From: Crenalkalicoccus roseus
GTDB lineage: Bacteria > Pseudomonadota > Alphaproteobacteria > Acetobacterales > Acetobacteraceae
NCBI RefSeq assembly: GCF_004761865.1
Contig: NZ_SJDM01000017.1
Coordinates: 1 to 64,000, forward strand
Direction of reading: 5' to 3'
DNA: 64,000 nucleotides
Translations under genes and position numbers: made by a program
Part shown: positions 1 through 8,167 of the stretch, piece by piece
Layout: every line of letters begins with the position of its first letter
Numbering within the stretch: the first letter of the stretch is position 1
Notes under the pieces: generated by a model
The model's database searches: none
What the model was told of the DNA's origin: nothing
Seen by the model: only the letters and a program-made list of their open reading frames with translations

Positions 1-23
1 GTGGATCAGGTTTGTCCACGCGG

Positions 24-131
24 CTTAGAGCCGTTTCCGCTCGGCCATGAACGCAGAAACGGCTCCAGCCCATTGTCTGTAGAGCAGAGTCGCGCTCCCG
101 GCTGTTTCCAGCCGTCCGCGATCCGCTCTAG
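24..131 (-). repeat. Dispersed 108-bp palindromic intergenic repeat, copy A
   Basis: Read on the minus strand, this block starts CTAGAGCGGATCGCGGACGG and ends GGAAACGGCTCTAAG, and it matches the block at 12536-12642 almost base for base. It has short inverted ends (CTAGAGC / GCTCTAAG) and two internal hairpins: one around GGCTG-GAAA-CAGCC and one around GAGCCGTTTC...GAAACGGCTC. No protein is encoded. Its right end overlaps the popZ stop codon. It looks like a REP/MITE-type non-autonomous repeat; the mobilising enzyme is not in the window. Confidence 0.8.
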
Positions 132-691
132 GACAGCGCCCGGCCGACCACCCGCTCGATCTCGGCCCGCACCAGGCGTTCGACCAGCGGCGGCAGGTGC
201 TGGTCGAGCCATTCCTTCAGCAGCGGCCGGATCTCCTCGCGCACGATGTCCTCGATGGTCGGCCCGCCGCGGCTGACGGCGCTGCCGCGCTCGGCGGCGA
301 CGGTGCGGAGAAGCTGGCCGACCGAGGCGGCGGCGGCGGCGGCGGCGGCCGGGGCGAGCAGCCCGTCCTCCGGCCGCGAGGCGGGAGGCGGCGGCGGGTC
401 GGCGGGCATGGGCCGCGCCGCCGGGGCTGGCTCCTCCTCTTCCGCGCCGCCGGCGCGGGAGGGGGGAGCGGCAGGCGGCTCCGGCGCCGCGCGGGGTGGC
501 TCGACCAGCATGTCCTCCGAGAGGGTCAGCGGCTCCTCGGCCGGCGGTTCGGCCGGGGGCGCGGGTTCCTCCTCGTTCAGGATCCGGCGGATGGAGGCGA
601 GGATGTCCTCCATGCTGGGGTCCGCCCCGCCCTGGCCCGCGCCGGGCTGGGGGGCGGGGCTGCCGCCGGGATCGGTCCGTTTCTCAGCCAT
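128..691 (-). CDS. popZ: PopZ-like polar organizing protein (DUF2497)
   Basis: A 187-residue acidic, proline/alanine-rich protein. Near the N terminus it carries DPSMEDILASIRRILNEEE, the helix typical of alphaproteobacterial PopZ. A long low-complexity Pro/Glu/Ala linker follows, and the C-terminal helical oligomerisation region (TIEDIVREEIRPLLKEWLD and after) ends the protein. PopZ assembles a polar matrix that anchors ParB-parS and recruits cell-cycle proteins. The ATG at 691 lies 2 bp after the tolC stop, so the two are probably co-transcribed, as pcm-tolC-popZ is in many relatives. The open frame extends far upstream inside tolC only because of high GC. The TAG stop lies in the terminal CTAG of repeat copy A, so the extreme C terminus may have been altered by repeat insertion. 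Confidence 0.85.
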   Translation of the reverse strand: MAEKRTDPGGSPAPQPGAGQGGADPSMEDILASIRRILNEEEPAPPAEPPAEEPLTLSEDMLVEPPRAAPEPPAAPPSRAGGAEEEEPAPAARPMPADPPPPPASRPEDGLLAPAAAAAAAASVGQLLRTVAAERGSAVSRGGPTIEDIVREEIRPLLKEWLDQHLPPLVERLVRAEIERVVGRALS

Positions 692-693
692 CG

Positions 694-2106
694 TCAGCGC
701 CCCGCCGGCATGACCTGGAGCTCCGGCGGCTCGGCCTCGCCGCCGAGGCCGATCCACCGGTTCCGCACCTGCTGATAATAGGCGCGCATGTCGTAGATCT
801 CCACCGGCAGGCCGAGATCCTGCGCGGTCAGCCGCCCGACCGCCGCGGCCAGGACGTAGGATTGCGAGACCACGGTGGAGAGGGCCTGCACCAGGGCGGT
901 GCGGGCGTTCAGCAGCTCCTGCTCGGCGTTCAGCACGTCGAGGGTGGTGCGGCTGCCGACGATCGCCTCGCGCTGCACCCCGTCGAGCGCGATCTCGGCG
1001 GCGCGGATCTGCGCCCTGACCGACTCCACCTGGGCCCGGGTGGCCTGGAGCTGCTCCCAGGCCTGGGTCGCCTGCTGCGCCGCGATGCGGCGCTGGTCGG
1101 CGACCACCTGGCGCTGCTGCACGGCGACCTGCCGCGCCTGGCGCACCGCGGCGTATTCGGCGCCGCCCTGGTAGAGCGGCACGGTCAGGCTGGCGGTGAT
1201 CTGGGTGCCCTCGATCGTCGTGCCGCGGGTCTGGGCGTTCTCGTTGCGGAAGGCCTGGCCCTGCAGGCTGACGCTGGGCAGGAGCTGGGAGATCTGGATG
1301 TCCACGTTGTCGCGCGCGGCGGCCTCGTCGAACAGGGCAGCGACGACGTTCGGGTTGTTGAGGCCGGCGAGCTGCGCCGCCTCCTCGGCCGAGCGCACCG
1401 GCGGGCGCAGCGGCTGCGGCGCCGTCAGCCGCTGCGGCGGCATGCCGGTCAGGCGCTGGAAGGTGGCGCGCGCGATCTGGAGCTGGCCCTCGGCGCTGGC
1501 GCGCGCCGAGCGGGCGCCGGCGAGGCGCGATTCGGCCTGCGCCACGTCGGTGCGGGTGATCTCGCCCACCCGGAAGCGCTCGTTGGTGGCGCGGAGCTGC
1601 TCCGTCAGCACCTGCTCGTTGTTGATCTGCAGGCGCAGCTCCTCCTGGAAGCGGACCACGTTCACATAGGCGGAGACGGTCTCCTGCAGCACCTGCTGCT
1701 CGGTGGCGAGCAGACGCGCCCGCTGCGCCAGCACCTGGTTCTCCGCCCGGCGGGTGGCGGCGACGGTGCGGCCGCCGCGGAACAGGGGCTGGGTGATGGT
1801 GAGGGCGTTGGAGGTGGTGGTGCGGTCGGCCTCCCGCGTGATGCCGGCCTGGCGCGCCTGGCTGTCGATCACGCCGACGCTGCTGGTGATGCTGACGGTC
1901 GGCCGCCAGCCCGCCAGCGCCTGGGGCACGTTCTCGTCCACCGCGCGGAGCTGGGCGCGGGCCGCCAGCAGGGTGGGGTTGTTGGCGTAGGCCAGGGCCA
2001 GCGCCTCCTGCAGGGTCTGCGCACGCGCCGGGCGGGCCGCCGCGACCAGGGCGGGCGGCACCAGCAGCGCCGTCGTCAGCGCCAGGGCGAAGCGGGTCAA
2101 CCTCAT
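694..2106 (-). CDS. tolC: TolC family outer membrane protein
   Basis: 470 residues, the usual TolC length. A signal peptide (residues 1-29, cleavage after ARA before QTLQEAL) is followed by two outer-membrane-efflux repeats rich in coiled-coil heptads (roughly 30-235 and 240-450), including the N-terminal TLQEALALAYANNPTL signature. It should form a trimeric outer-membrane channel and periplasmic tunnel for type I secretion or RND efflux. No inner-membrane partner lies in the window, so the substrate is unknown. It sits between pcm and popZ on the same strand, a conserved alphaproteobacterial order. Confidence 0.92.
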   Translation of the reverse strand: MRLTRFALALTTALLVPPALVAAARPARAQTLQEALALAYANNPTLLAARAQLRAVDENVPQALAGWRPTVSITSSVGVIDSQARQAGITREADRTTTSNALTITQPLFRGGRTVAATRRAENQVLAQRARLLATEQQVLQETVSAYVNVVRFQEELRLQINNEQVLTEQLRATNERFRVGEITRTDVAQAESRLAGARSARASAEGQLQIARATFQRLTGMPPQRLTAPQPLRPPVRSAEEAAQLAGLNNPNVVAALFDEAAARDNVDIQISQLLPSVSLQGQAFRNENAQTRGTTIEGTQITASLTVPLYQGGAEYAAVRQARQVAVQQRQVVADQRRIAAQQATQAWEQLQATRAQVESVRAQIRAAEIALDGVQREAIVGSRTTLDVLNAEQELLNARTALVQALSTVVSQSYVLAAAVGRLTAQDLGLPVEIYDMRAYYQQVRNRWIGLGGEAEPPELQVMPAGR

Positions 2107-2292
2107 CGTGGCTCGGATCCTTCCCTCGCGGCCGGGGTGCCGGCACGGGCCTGCCGGTTGCGCATGCGCCGGGCGGCTGGCCCGCCGGGAGACTCGGCTC
2201 CGGCAGGCGCGATGCCGGGGCAGATTAGCGCGGACCTCCCGATCGCCAACGCCGCGCCGCCGCCGATGCCGGGGTGGTGTGGCGCCCGCGCC

Positions 2293-2949
2293 TCAGAAGA
2301 CGAAGCCCGGCGCCGGCGAGAAGGCCGCCAGGGGGAAGGTGGCGCAGTCGAAGGCGGGGGTGAGGGTGAAGGTGCCGCCGATGCGGCGGCCGATCACCGC
2401 CCGGCCGCCGCGCACGCCGTTGCCCTGCACCGTGGCGAGGCGCCCCCCCTCGGCGAGCTGGCCGGCAAGGGAGGCCGGCACCTCCGCCACCTCGCCCTCG
2501 ATCAGGATGACGTCGTAGGGCGCCCCGGCGGCATGGCCCTCGCGCGGATCGCCGCCGACCAGCCGCACCGAGCCCGGCGGCAGGCAGCCGGACAGCGCCT
2601 CCTCGGCGATCCGGCGCAGCGCCGCATCCTCCTCGAGCGCCGTCACCCGCGCGCCCATATGCGCCAGCACCGCGGCGCCGTAGCCGGTGCCGGCGCAGAC
2701 GACCAGCGCCCGGTCGCCGGGGCGGGGCGCGGCGAGCTGCACCAGCCGGGCGAGCACCATGGGCTCCATCAGCGCCCTTCCCCCCGGCAGCGGCACGTCC
2801 TCGTCCACATAGGCGCGGCTGCGCAGCGGCGGCGGCAGGAAGCGCTCGCGCGGCAGGGTCCGCATCGCCTCCAGCAGACGGGGCTCCGTCACGCGGTTGG
2901 GCCGCAACTGCCCGTCCACCATCCGCCGCCGCGCGTCCTCGAAATCCAT
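2293..2949 (-). CDS. pcm: Protein-L-isoaspartate O-methyltransferase family protein
   Basis: 218 residues. It begins MDFEDARRRMVDGQLRPN, the typical N terminus of the alphaproteobacterial PCMT-like family, followed by RERFLPPPLRSRAYVDED and a SAM-binding VVCAGTGYGAAVLAHMGARV stretch. Canonical PCMT methylates isoaspartyl residues in damaged proteins. This tolC-linked subfamily is a divergent paralogue whose substrate is not established. The ATG at 2949 was chosen because longer starts run back into tRNA-Cys. It lies about 190 bp upstream of tolC on the same strand. Confidence 0.85.
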   Translation of the reverse strand: MDFEDARRRMVDGQLRPNRVTEPRLLEAMRTLPRERFLPPPLRSRAYVDEDVPLPGGRALMEPMVLARLVQLAAPRPGDRALVVCAGTGYGAAVLAHMGARVTALEEDAALRRIAEEALSGCLPPGSVRLVGGDPREGHAAGAPYDVILIEGEVAEVPASLAGQLAEGGRLATVQGNGVRGGRAVIGRRIGGTFTLTPAFDCATFPLAAFSPAPGFVF

Positions 2950-3142
2950 GCGCCACCCATTCCATGCGAGACCGCCGCGCCGCTCCCTCCGCCGGCGCGG
3001 GGCGCGGCGGGCCTCCGGGCGGGCGGAAAGATCCTTGGGAGTCCGGAAAGCCGCACGCTTATAGGGGCGCGCCCCGGAGGGCGCCAAGCGGCGCGCTTGA
3101 CCTCCCGCGGCACCGGCCCGATAGAAGACGGGCCCGCGCGGC

Positions 3143-3216
3143 GGTCCGGTGGCCGAGTGGTCAGGCAAGGGTCTGCAAAACCCTCTACGGCGGTTCAATT
3201 CCGCCCCGGACCTCCA
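3143..3216 (+). tRNA. tRNA-Cys (GCA)
   Basis: Cloverleaf read directly: acceptor GGTCCGG/CCGGACC, a D-arm, anticodon stem AGGGT/ACCCT with loop CTGCAAA (anticodon GCA), T-arm GGCGG-TTCAATT-CCGCC, discriminator T and an encoded CCA. Confidence 0.95.
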
Positions 3217-3306
3217 GGGCGGCTTCCGCGCCGGAACAGGGACGGGCGGGGGCTTCCTTCGGGCAGGGGCGGCTGCTATAGGCGCCGCTCCGACCGCATA
3301 GGCTGA

Positions 3307-3381
3307 TCCGGCGTGGCGCAGCGGTAGCGCAGCGGACTGTTAATCCGTTGGTCGTTGGTTCGAATCCAACCGCCGGAGCCA
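3307..3381 (+). tRNA. tRNA-Asn (GTT)
   Basis: Acceptor TCCGGCG/CGCCGGA, anticodon loop CTGTTAA (anticodon GTT), T-loop TTCGAAT, discriminator G and an encoded CCA. It follows tRNA-Cys by 90 bp on the same strand and may share its transcript. Confidence 0.96.
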
Positions 3382-3429
3382 TCGTTCCCCCCCAAGCCTC
3401 CTCCCGCACGCGCCGTGCCCGGCCCCCTC

Positions 3430-3524
3430 GCGGCAACGGCCCTTTCCTCGCGGGGCAGCGTCCGCTCCCGGCCGGTTTCGCCCCTCCGCGATCCGCTCCA
3501 CGGTGCGATGCACCATGGTGGAGC
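3430..3524 (+). repeat. Decayed copy of the dispersed repeat with an adjoining hairpin
   Basis: The stretch CGTCCGCTCCCGGCCGGTTT...CCGCGATCCGCTCC matches one half of the dispersed repeat as seen at 95-127; the other half is barely recognisable. Directly after it, 3495-3524 folds into a two-part stem (GCTCCAC/GTGGAGC outside, GGTGC/GCACC inside, 3-nt loop, 3-nt bulge). That stem could end the tRNA transcript but has no T-tract. Confidence 0.4.
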
Positions 3525-3633
3525 ATGCTTCCGCCCCCTGCCGGGTGCCCGGTCGCTGCGCCGGCGCTACCGCCTGCGCGGATCCGGCGCTAAAGCCCCT
3601 CTCCGACGCCGGCTCGGGGAGGAGGGACGCGGG

Positions 3634-4710
3634 ATGCGCCGCCACAGGATTGCCGCCATCGGCGGCGACGGGATCGGGCCGGAGGTCATCTCCGCGGGCT
3701 GCCGCGTGCTCGCCGCCGCCGCCCGGGCGGATGGCGGCTTCGTCCTGGAATTCGAGGAATTCGACTGGGGCAGCGACCACTGGCGCCGCACCGGCCGGAT
3801 GATGCCCGAGGACGGCCTCAGGCGCCTCGAGCCCTTCGACGCCATCTATTTCGGCGCGGTCGGCGACCCGCACATCCCCGACCACGTGACGCTGTGGGAG
3901 CTGCGCCTGGCGATCTGCCAGGGCTTCGACCAGTATGCGAATGTCCGCCCCACCCGCCTGCTGCCGGGCGTGCGCGGGCCGCTGCGCGAGGAGCTCGGCC
4001 GGGCGATCGACTGGGTGATCGTGCGCGAGAACAGCGAGGGCGAGTATGCCGGCGTCGGCGGCCGGGCGCATCGCGGCCTGCCGATCGAGGTCGGCATGGA
4101 TGTCGCCGTATTCACCCGCGCCGGCGTCGAGCGCATCTGCCGCTACGCCTGCGAGGTGGCGATGGGCCGGCCGCGCCGGCGCCTGACGGTGGTGACCAAG
4201 TCGAACGCCCAGCGCCACGGCATGGTGATGTGGGACGAGGTCTGCGCCGAGGTCACGGCGCGGTACCCGGACCTCTCGGTGGACCGGATGCTGGTGGACG
4301 CCATGACCGCGCGCATGGTCACGCGGCCGGAGACGATAGACACCGTCCTCGCCACCAACCTGCACGCCGACATCCTCTCCGACCTCGCCGCGGCGCTGGC
4401 CGGCTCGCTCGGCATCGGCGCCACGGCGAACATCGATCCCACCCGGAAGCGCCCCTCGATGTTCGAGCCGATCCACGGCTCGGCCTTCGACATCACCGGC
4501 AAGGGCATCGCCAACCCACTCGGCTGCTTCTGGACCGGCGCCATGATGCTCGACCACCTCGGCGAGCCGGCGGCGGCGCGGCGGCTGATGGCGGCGGTGG
4601 AGGCGGTGACGGCGCGCGGCGAGACGCTCACCCCCGATCTCGGCGGCCAGGCCGGCACGGAGCAGGTGACGCAGGCGGTGATCGCCGCGCTCGAAGGCGC
4701 CAACGCCTGA
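3634..4710 (+). CDS. Tartrate dehydrogenase / isopropylmalate dehydrogenase-family enzyme
   Basis: 358 residues of the metal- and NAD-dependent beta-decarboxylating dehydrogenase fold. It starts RRHRIAAIGGDGIGPEVISA, and carries DHVTLWELRLAICQGFDQY (characteristic of the tartrate/malate branch), IVRENSEGEYAGVGG, TKSNAQRHGM, and EPIHGSAFDITGKGIANP near the C terminus. Family members oxidise tartrate or D-malate, some with decarboxylation. This length and the LRLAICQGFDQYANVRP block favour tartrate dehydrogenase over LeuB. The ATG at 3634 follows a strong GGAGGAGGG ribosome site. It stands alone, between tRNAs and dacC. Confidence 0.85.
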   Translation: MRRHRIAAIGGDGIGPEVISAGCRVLAAAARADGGFVLEFEEFDWGSDHWRRTGRMMPEDGLRRLEPFDAIYFGAVGDPHIPDHVTLWELRLAICQGFDQYANVRPTRLLPGVRGPLREELGRAIDWVIVRENSEGEYAGVGGRAHRGLPIEVGMDVAVFTRAGVERICRYACEVAMGRPRRRLTVVTKSNAQRHGMVMWDEVCAEVTARYPDLSVDRMLVDAMTARMVTRPETIDTVLATNLHADILSDLAAALAGSLGIGATANIDPTRKRPSMFEPIHGSAFDITGKGIANPLGCFWTGAMMLDHLGEPAAARRLMAAVEAVTARGETLTPDLGGQAGTEQVTQAVIAALEGANA

Positions 4711-4794
4711 GGCGCCGGCGGTCCAGGAAGCCCCTCCGCCCGGGCGCAAAATGCCCTATGATGAAGCTCCTGGGGGACGTCCTGAGGAAATCGC

Positions 4795-4824
4795 TTGAGC
4801 GCAAAAGGTTGAAAATTTTATAAA
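4795..4824 (+). promoter_or_regulatory. Sigma-70-like promoter for the D-Ala-D-Ala carboxypeptidase
   Basis: TTGAGC at 4795-4800 and TATAAA at 4819-4824 are 18 bp apart, inside an AT-rich island (4790-4830) that stands out in this GC-rich DNA. The -10 lies about 28 bp before the dacC start codon, which leaves room for a short leader containing CAGGAG. Confidence 0.55.
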
Positions 4825-4852
4825 CATTTTCCGCCTACAGGAGTGCCGCACC

Positions 4853-6082
4853 ATGGCGCATGTCACCGATCGGCAGGGCGCTTCCCGTCGCCTGCTGCTG
4901 GCCGCCGCGCTCACTGGCTGGCTGCCGCTGCCGGCGCTGGCCCAGCCCGCCGCCGGCCGGTCGGCCGGCCGGCAGGCGGCGCCGCAGCAGGCGATGCTGC
5001 CGGCGCAGACGCCCCTCGGGCCGTTCGACGTGCAGGCGCGGCAGGCGCTGCTCGTGGATTTCGACACGGATGCGGTCCTCCTCGAGAGGAACGCCGACGA
5101 GCGGATGCCGCCCAGTTCCATGTCGAAGCTGATGACCATGTACATGGTCTTCGACCATCTCAAGCAGGGCCGCCTGCGGCTCGACCAGGAGCTGCCGGTC
5201 AGCGAGCGCGCCTGGCGGATGGGCGGCAGCAAGATGTTCGTCGAGGTCGGATCCTCCGTGAAGGTCGAGGACCTAGTGCGGGGAGTGATCGTGCAGTCCG
5301 GCAACGACGCCTGCATCGTCCTCGCCGAGGCCATCGCCGGCAGCGAGCAGCAATTCGCCGAGATGATGAACGACAAGGCGCGCCGGATCGGCCTGACCGG
5401 AAGCACCTTCAGGAACAGCACCGGATGGCCCGACCCGGAACACAGGATGACGTGCCGGGACCTCGCCGTGCTGGCGAAGCGCATCATCAGCGACTTTCCG
5501 GAATACTATCCCTACTACAACGAGCGCAGCTTCAGGTTCAACAATATCAGCCAGGACAACCGCAACCCCACCCTCGCGCGGGTCGCCGGCGCGGACGGGC
5601 TGAAGACGGGGCATACCGAGGAGGCGGGGTTCGGCCTCACCGCCAGCGCGCGGAGGAACGACCGGCGCCTGATCCTGGTGCTCAACGGCATGCCGAGCAT
5701 GCGCGTCCGCGCCGAGGAAAGCCAGCGCCTGCTCGAATGGGGCTTCCGGGAGTTCGACAACGTCACCCTGTTCAGGGCGGCGGAGGTGGTGGAGGAGGTG
5801 CCCGTCTATCTCGGGGAGCGGCGCAAGGTCCCGCTGGTGAGCGAGCGGAACGTCACCGTCACCCTGCCCCGCGCCTGGCGGAACCGCCTGCAGGTGCGGG
5901 TGCACTACGACGCCCCGGTGCCGGCCCCCATCTCCAGGGGTCAGCCGCTCGGCCGCATCGAGGTGGCGGGCCAGGGCATACCGGCCTTCTCCGAGCCCCT
6001 TTACGCGGGCGCGGCGGTCGAGCGGCTCGGCCTCGTGTCGCGGATCCCCGCCATCATCGGGCACTGGATCTCCGGAAGCTGA
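4853..6082 (+). CDS. dacC: D-alanyl-D-alanine carboxypeptidase (PBP5/6 family)
   Basis: 409 residues, exported: basic N terminus, hydrophobic core and cleavage near ALA-QPA (residues 28-33). All three serine-peptidase S11 motifs are present: SxxK at S89-K92 (SMSK), SGN at 149-151 and KTG at 251-253. The C-terminal beta domain follows (about 300-385). It trims the terminal D-Ala from peptidoglycan stem peptides in the periplasm. In many alphaproteobacteria this gene directly precedes tmk-holB-metG, as here. It has its own AT-rich promoter and an apparent hairpin pair downstream. Confidence 0.93.
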   Translation: MAHVTDRQGASRRLLLAAALTGWLPLPALAQPAAGRSAGRQAAPQQAMLPAQTPLGPFDVQARQALLVDFDTDAVLLERNADERMPPSSMSKLMTMYMVFDHLKQGRLRLDQELPVSERAWRMGGSKMFVEVGSSVKVEDLVRGVIVQSGNDACIVLAEAIAGSEQQFAEMMNDKARRIGLTGSTFRNSTGWPDPEHRMTCRDLAVLAKRIISDFPEYYPYYNERSFRFNNISQDNRNPTLARVAGADGLKTGHTEEAGFGLTASARRNDRRLILVLNGMPSMRVRAEESQRLLEWGFREFDNVTLFRAAEVVEEVPVYLGERRKVPLVSERNVTVTLPRAWRNRLQVRVHYDAPVPAPISRGQPLGRIEVAGQGIPAFSEPLYAGAAVERLGLVSRIPAIIGHWISGS

Positions 6083-6181
6083 GGAGCGTCCGATGCGCCC
6101 TCGCGCACGGGGTCATGCCGACGGTCCGGCCGCTTGCGGCATCCGGGCAAGGGCGCGGGCCGCGTTCCGGAACCTCCCCTC

Positions 6182-6248
6182 GAGGATGCGCGGCATCCTC
6201 AATGCCGGGCGCCCGTCGGGGCCTCGGCACCGGCCAGGGGCCGGTGCC
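6182..6248. terminator. Tandem perfect hairpins between convergent genes
   Basis: Two perfect stem-loops lie in tandem. GAGGATGC-GCG-GCATCCTC is at 6182-6200, and GGCACCGGCC-AGG-GGCCGGTGCC, a 10-bp stem, is at 6226-6248. They sit between dacC (plus) and the small ORF at 6259-6339 (minus) and could end transcription from both sides. No T-run follows, so intrinsic termination is inferred only from position and stem strength. Confidence 0.45.
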
Positions 6249-6258
6249 GCCGGCATCG

Positions 6259-6339
6259 TCAGATGACTCCCAGCAGCAGAAGAATCAGAATGATCGGGAT
6301 GGGAATGCCGATCAGCCAAAGAAGTGCGCCCCTGAGCAT
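6259..6339 (-). CDS. 26-residue single-span membrane peptide
   Basis: The peptide reads MLRGALLWLIGIPIPIILIL followed by LLLGVI and a stop: a short basic start and one hydrophobic span. GGGAG lies about 10 nt upstream. Peptides of this form (M-[LI]-[KR]-GALLWLIGIPIPII) recur in proteobacterial genomes as uncharacterised small proteins, to my recollection. Function is unknown; a membrane role is inferred from hydrophobicity. It sits alone on the minus strand between dacC and tmk. Confidence 0.55.
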   Translation of the reverse strand: MLRGALLWLIGIPIPIILILLLLGVI

Positions 6340-6468
6340 CGCCTGTCGCTCCCGGTTTGTTTTCGCTCGCCCGATACGCATGAGGACCCGCTCAGTTTCA
6401 TCCCCGCCACCATCGGAGGACGGGAAATGTGACTTGCGCCGCCGCCCGCGCGCCGATTTCAGGAAGAC

Positions 6469-7107
6469 ATGCTGAAGGAGCGGGAACGGGGCAGGTTCAT
6501 CACCCTGGAAGGGGGCGAGGGCTCGGGGAAGAGCACCCAGGCCCTGCGGCTCGCCTCGGCGCTTGCCCTGTGCGGCGTGCCGGTCCTGCGCACTCGGGAG
6601 CCGGGCGGCGCCCCCGGCTCCGAGAGGATACGCGGCCTGCTGCTCGGGGGCGGCGGCTGGGACGGGGTGGCGGAGACCATGCTGCACTTCGCGGCGCGGC
6701 GGGAGCATCTCGCGCGCACCATCATCCCCGCCCTGTCCGCGGGGATCTGGGTGGTGTCGGACCGGTTCGTGGATTCGACCCTGGCCTACCAGTGCTTCGC
6801 CCAGGGCGTGCCCCGCCGGGTCTGGGACGATCTCGCGGCGCTGAGCCTCGAGGGCGTCTGGCCGGACCTCACCTTCATCCTCGACCTCGCTCCGGAGGAG
6901 GGGCTGGCGCGCGCCGCCGCCCGCGGCCCCGTCAACAGGTACGAGGCGCTGGACCTCGCCTTCCACGCGCGGGTGAGGGACGGGTTCCGCGCCGTTGCGG
7001 CCCTCGCGCCCGCCCGCTGCGTCCTTCTCGATGCCACCGACTCCCCGGAGGGGATCGCGGCGGCCATCCTCGGCATCGTGCGGGCGCGGCTGCGCTTGCC
7101 GTCGTGA
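6469..7107 (+). CDS. tmk: Thymidylate kinase
   Basis: 212 residues. P-loop EGGEGSGKST at 14-23, TREPGG at about 43-48, the DR(F/Y)xxS motif as DRFVDSTLAYQ, and a lid region RAAARGPVNRYE. It phosphorylates dTMP to dTDP in the cytoplasm. Its TGA overlaps the GTG start of holB (GTGA), so the two are translationally coupled, a conserved arrangement. Confidence 0.95.
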   Translation: MLKERERGRFITLEGGEGSGKSTQALRLASALALCGVPVLRTREPGGAPGSERIRGLLLGGGGWDGVAETMLHFAARREHLARTIIPALSAGIWVVSDRFVDSTLAYQCFAQGVPRRVWDDLAALSLEGVWPDLTFILDLAPEEGLARAAARGPVNRYEALDLAFHARVRDGFRAVAALAPARCVLLDATDSPEGIAAAILGIVRARLRLPS

Positions 7108-8156
7108 CGCCGCCCGAGCCGCGCGCCAACCCCGAGCTGGTTGGCCATGAGGCCGCGGCCCGCACCCTGGAGGCGGCGGCGCGCGGCGGACGCCTGCACC
7201 ATGCCTGGCTGATCGCGGGCCCGGCCGGGGTGGGCAAGGCGACCCTCGCCTACCGCTTCGCCCGCTGGCTGCTCGCCGGCATGCCGGAGGCGGCGCCGGG
7301 ACAGGCCCCGCTCTTCGTGCCGCCCGCGCACCCGGTCTTCCGCCGCGTCGCCGCCGCCGCCCATGCGGACCTGTTCGTCCTGGAGCCGAACACCGGCGAG
7401 CGGGGGACGAAGGAGGTCCTGCGGGCCGAGGACGCGCGCGCCGCGATCCGCTTCCTCGCGCACACCGCCGCCGAGGGCGGCTGGCGCGTGGTGGTGCTGG
7501 ACCAGGCGGAGCGCGCCGACCGCGCGGAAGTGCAGAACATCCTGCTCAAGACGCTGGAGGAGCCGCCTCCGCGCACCGTGCTGCTGCTGGCCGCGAACCA
7601 GCCCTACAGGCTGCTGCCGACCATCCGCAGCCGCTGCCGCCGGCTCGACCTGTTCCCGCTGCCGGAGCCGGACCTCCTCGGCCTTCTCGGCCGGCTGCTG
7701 CCGGAGATGCCCGAGGCGGAGCGGGCCGGCCTCGCCCGCATCGCCGACGGCGCCCCCGGCCAGGCGCTGAGGCTGGCGGAGAAGGAAGGGATGGCGCTGC
7801 AGGGACTGGTCGAGGAGGTGCTCGCGGCCCTGCCGCGCCTCGATCCCCGGCGGGCCCATGACATCGCCGAGGTGGTGGCGGGGCAGCGCGACGCCTCCGC
7901 CCTCGCCACCTTCCTCGCGCTGCTGCGCCGCGCCCTGGCGGCAGGGCTGCGTCATGCCGGCCGCGCCGCGCCGGAGGCGCGCCCGCCCTGGCTCGGGGGC
8001 GCCTCGCTTGCCGACTGGGTGACCCTGTGGGAGAAGCTGGGTCTCCTCGCGGACGAGGCGGAACGGCTGAACCTCGACCGCAGGCAGGCGGTTCTCCAGG
8101 CCCTCTCCCTGGTGCGGGCCGGGCCCCGGTCCGCCCTGCCCATGCCGGGGCGGTGA
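7104..8156 (+). CDS. holB: DNA polymerase III subunit delta'
   Basis: 350 residues from a GTG start that overlaps the tmk stop by 4 bp. AAA+ clamp-loader domain: NPELVGHEAAARTLEAA at the N terminus, Walker-A-like GPAGVGKATLAY (about 36-47), VVLDQAERADRAEVQNILLK and the LLEEPPPRT/SRCRRLDL motifs. The zinc-binding cysteines of enterobacterial delta' are not evident, as in other alphaproteobacterial HolB. It is part of the clamp loader that places the beta clamp on primed DNA. Longer in-frame starts lie inside tmk and were rejected. Confidence 0.92.
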   Translation: MTPPEPRANPELVGHEAAARTLEAAARGGRLHHAWLIAGPAGVGKATLAYRFARWLLAGMPEAAPGQAPLFVPPAHPVFRRVAAAAHADLFVLEPNTGERGTKEVLRAEDARAAIRFLAHTAAEGGWRVVVLDQAERADRAEVQNILLKTLEEPPPRTVLLLAANQPYRLLPTIRSRCRRLDLFPLPEPDLLGLLGRLLPEMPEAERAGLARIADGAPGQALRLAEKEGMALQGLVEEVLAALPRLDPRRAHDIAEVVAGQRDASALATFLALLRRALAAGLRHAGRAAPEARPPWLGGASLADWVTLWEKLGLLADEAERLNLDRRQAVLQALSLVRAGPRSALPMPGR

Positions 8157-8167
8157 AAGAGCAGCGA

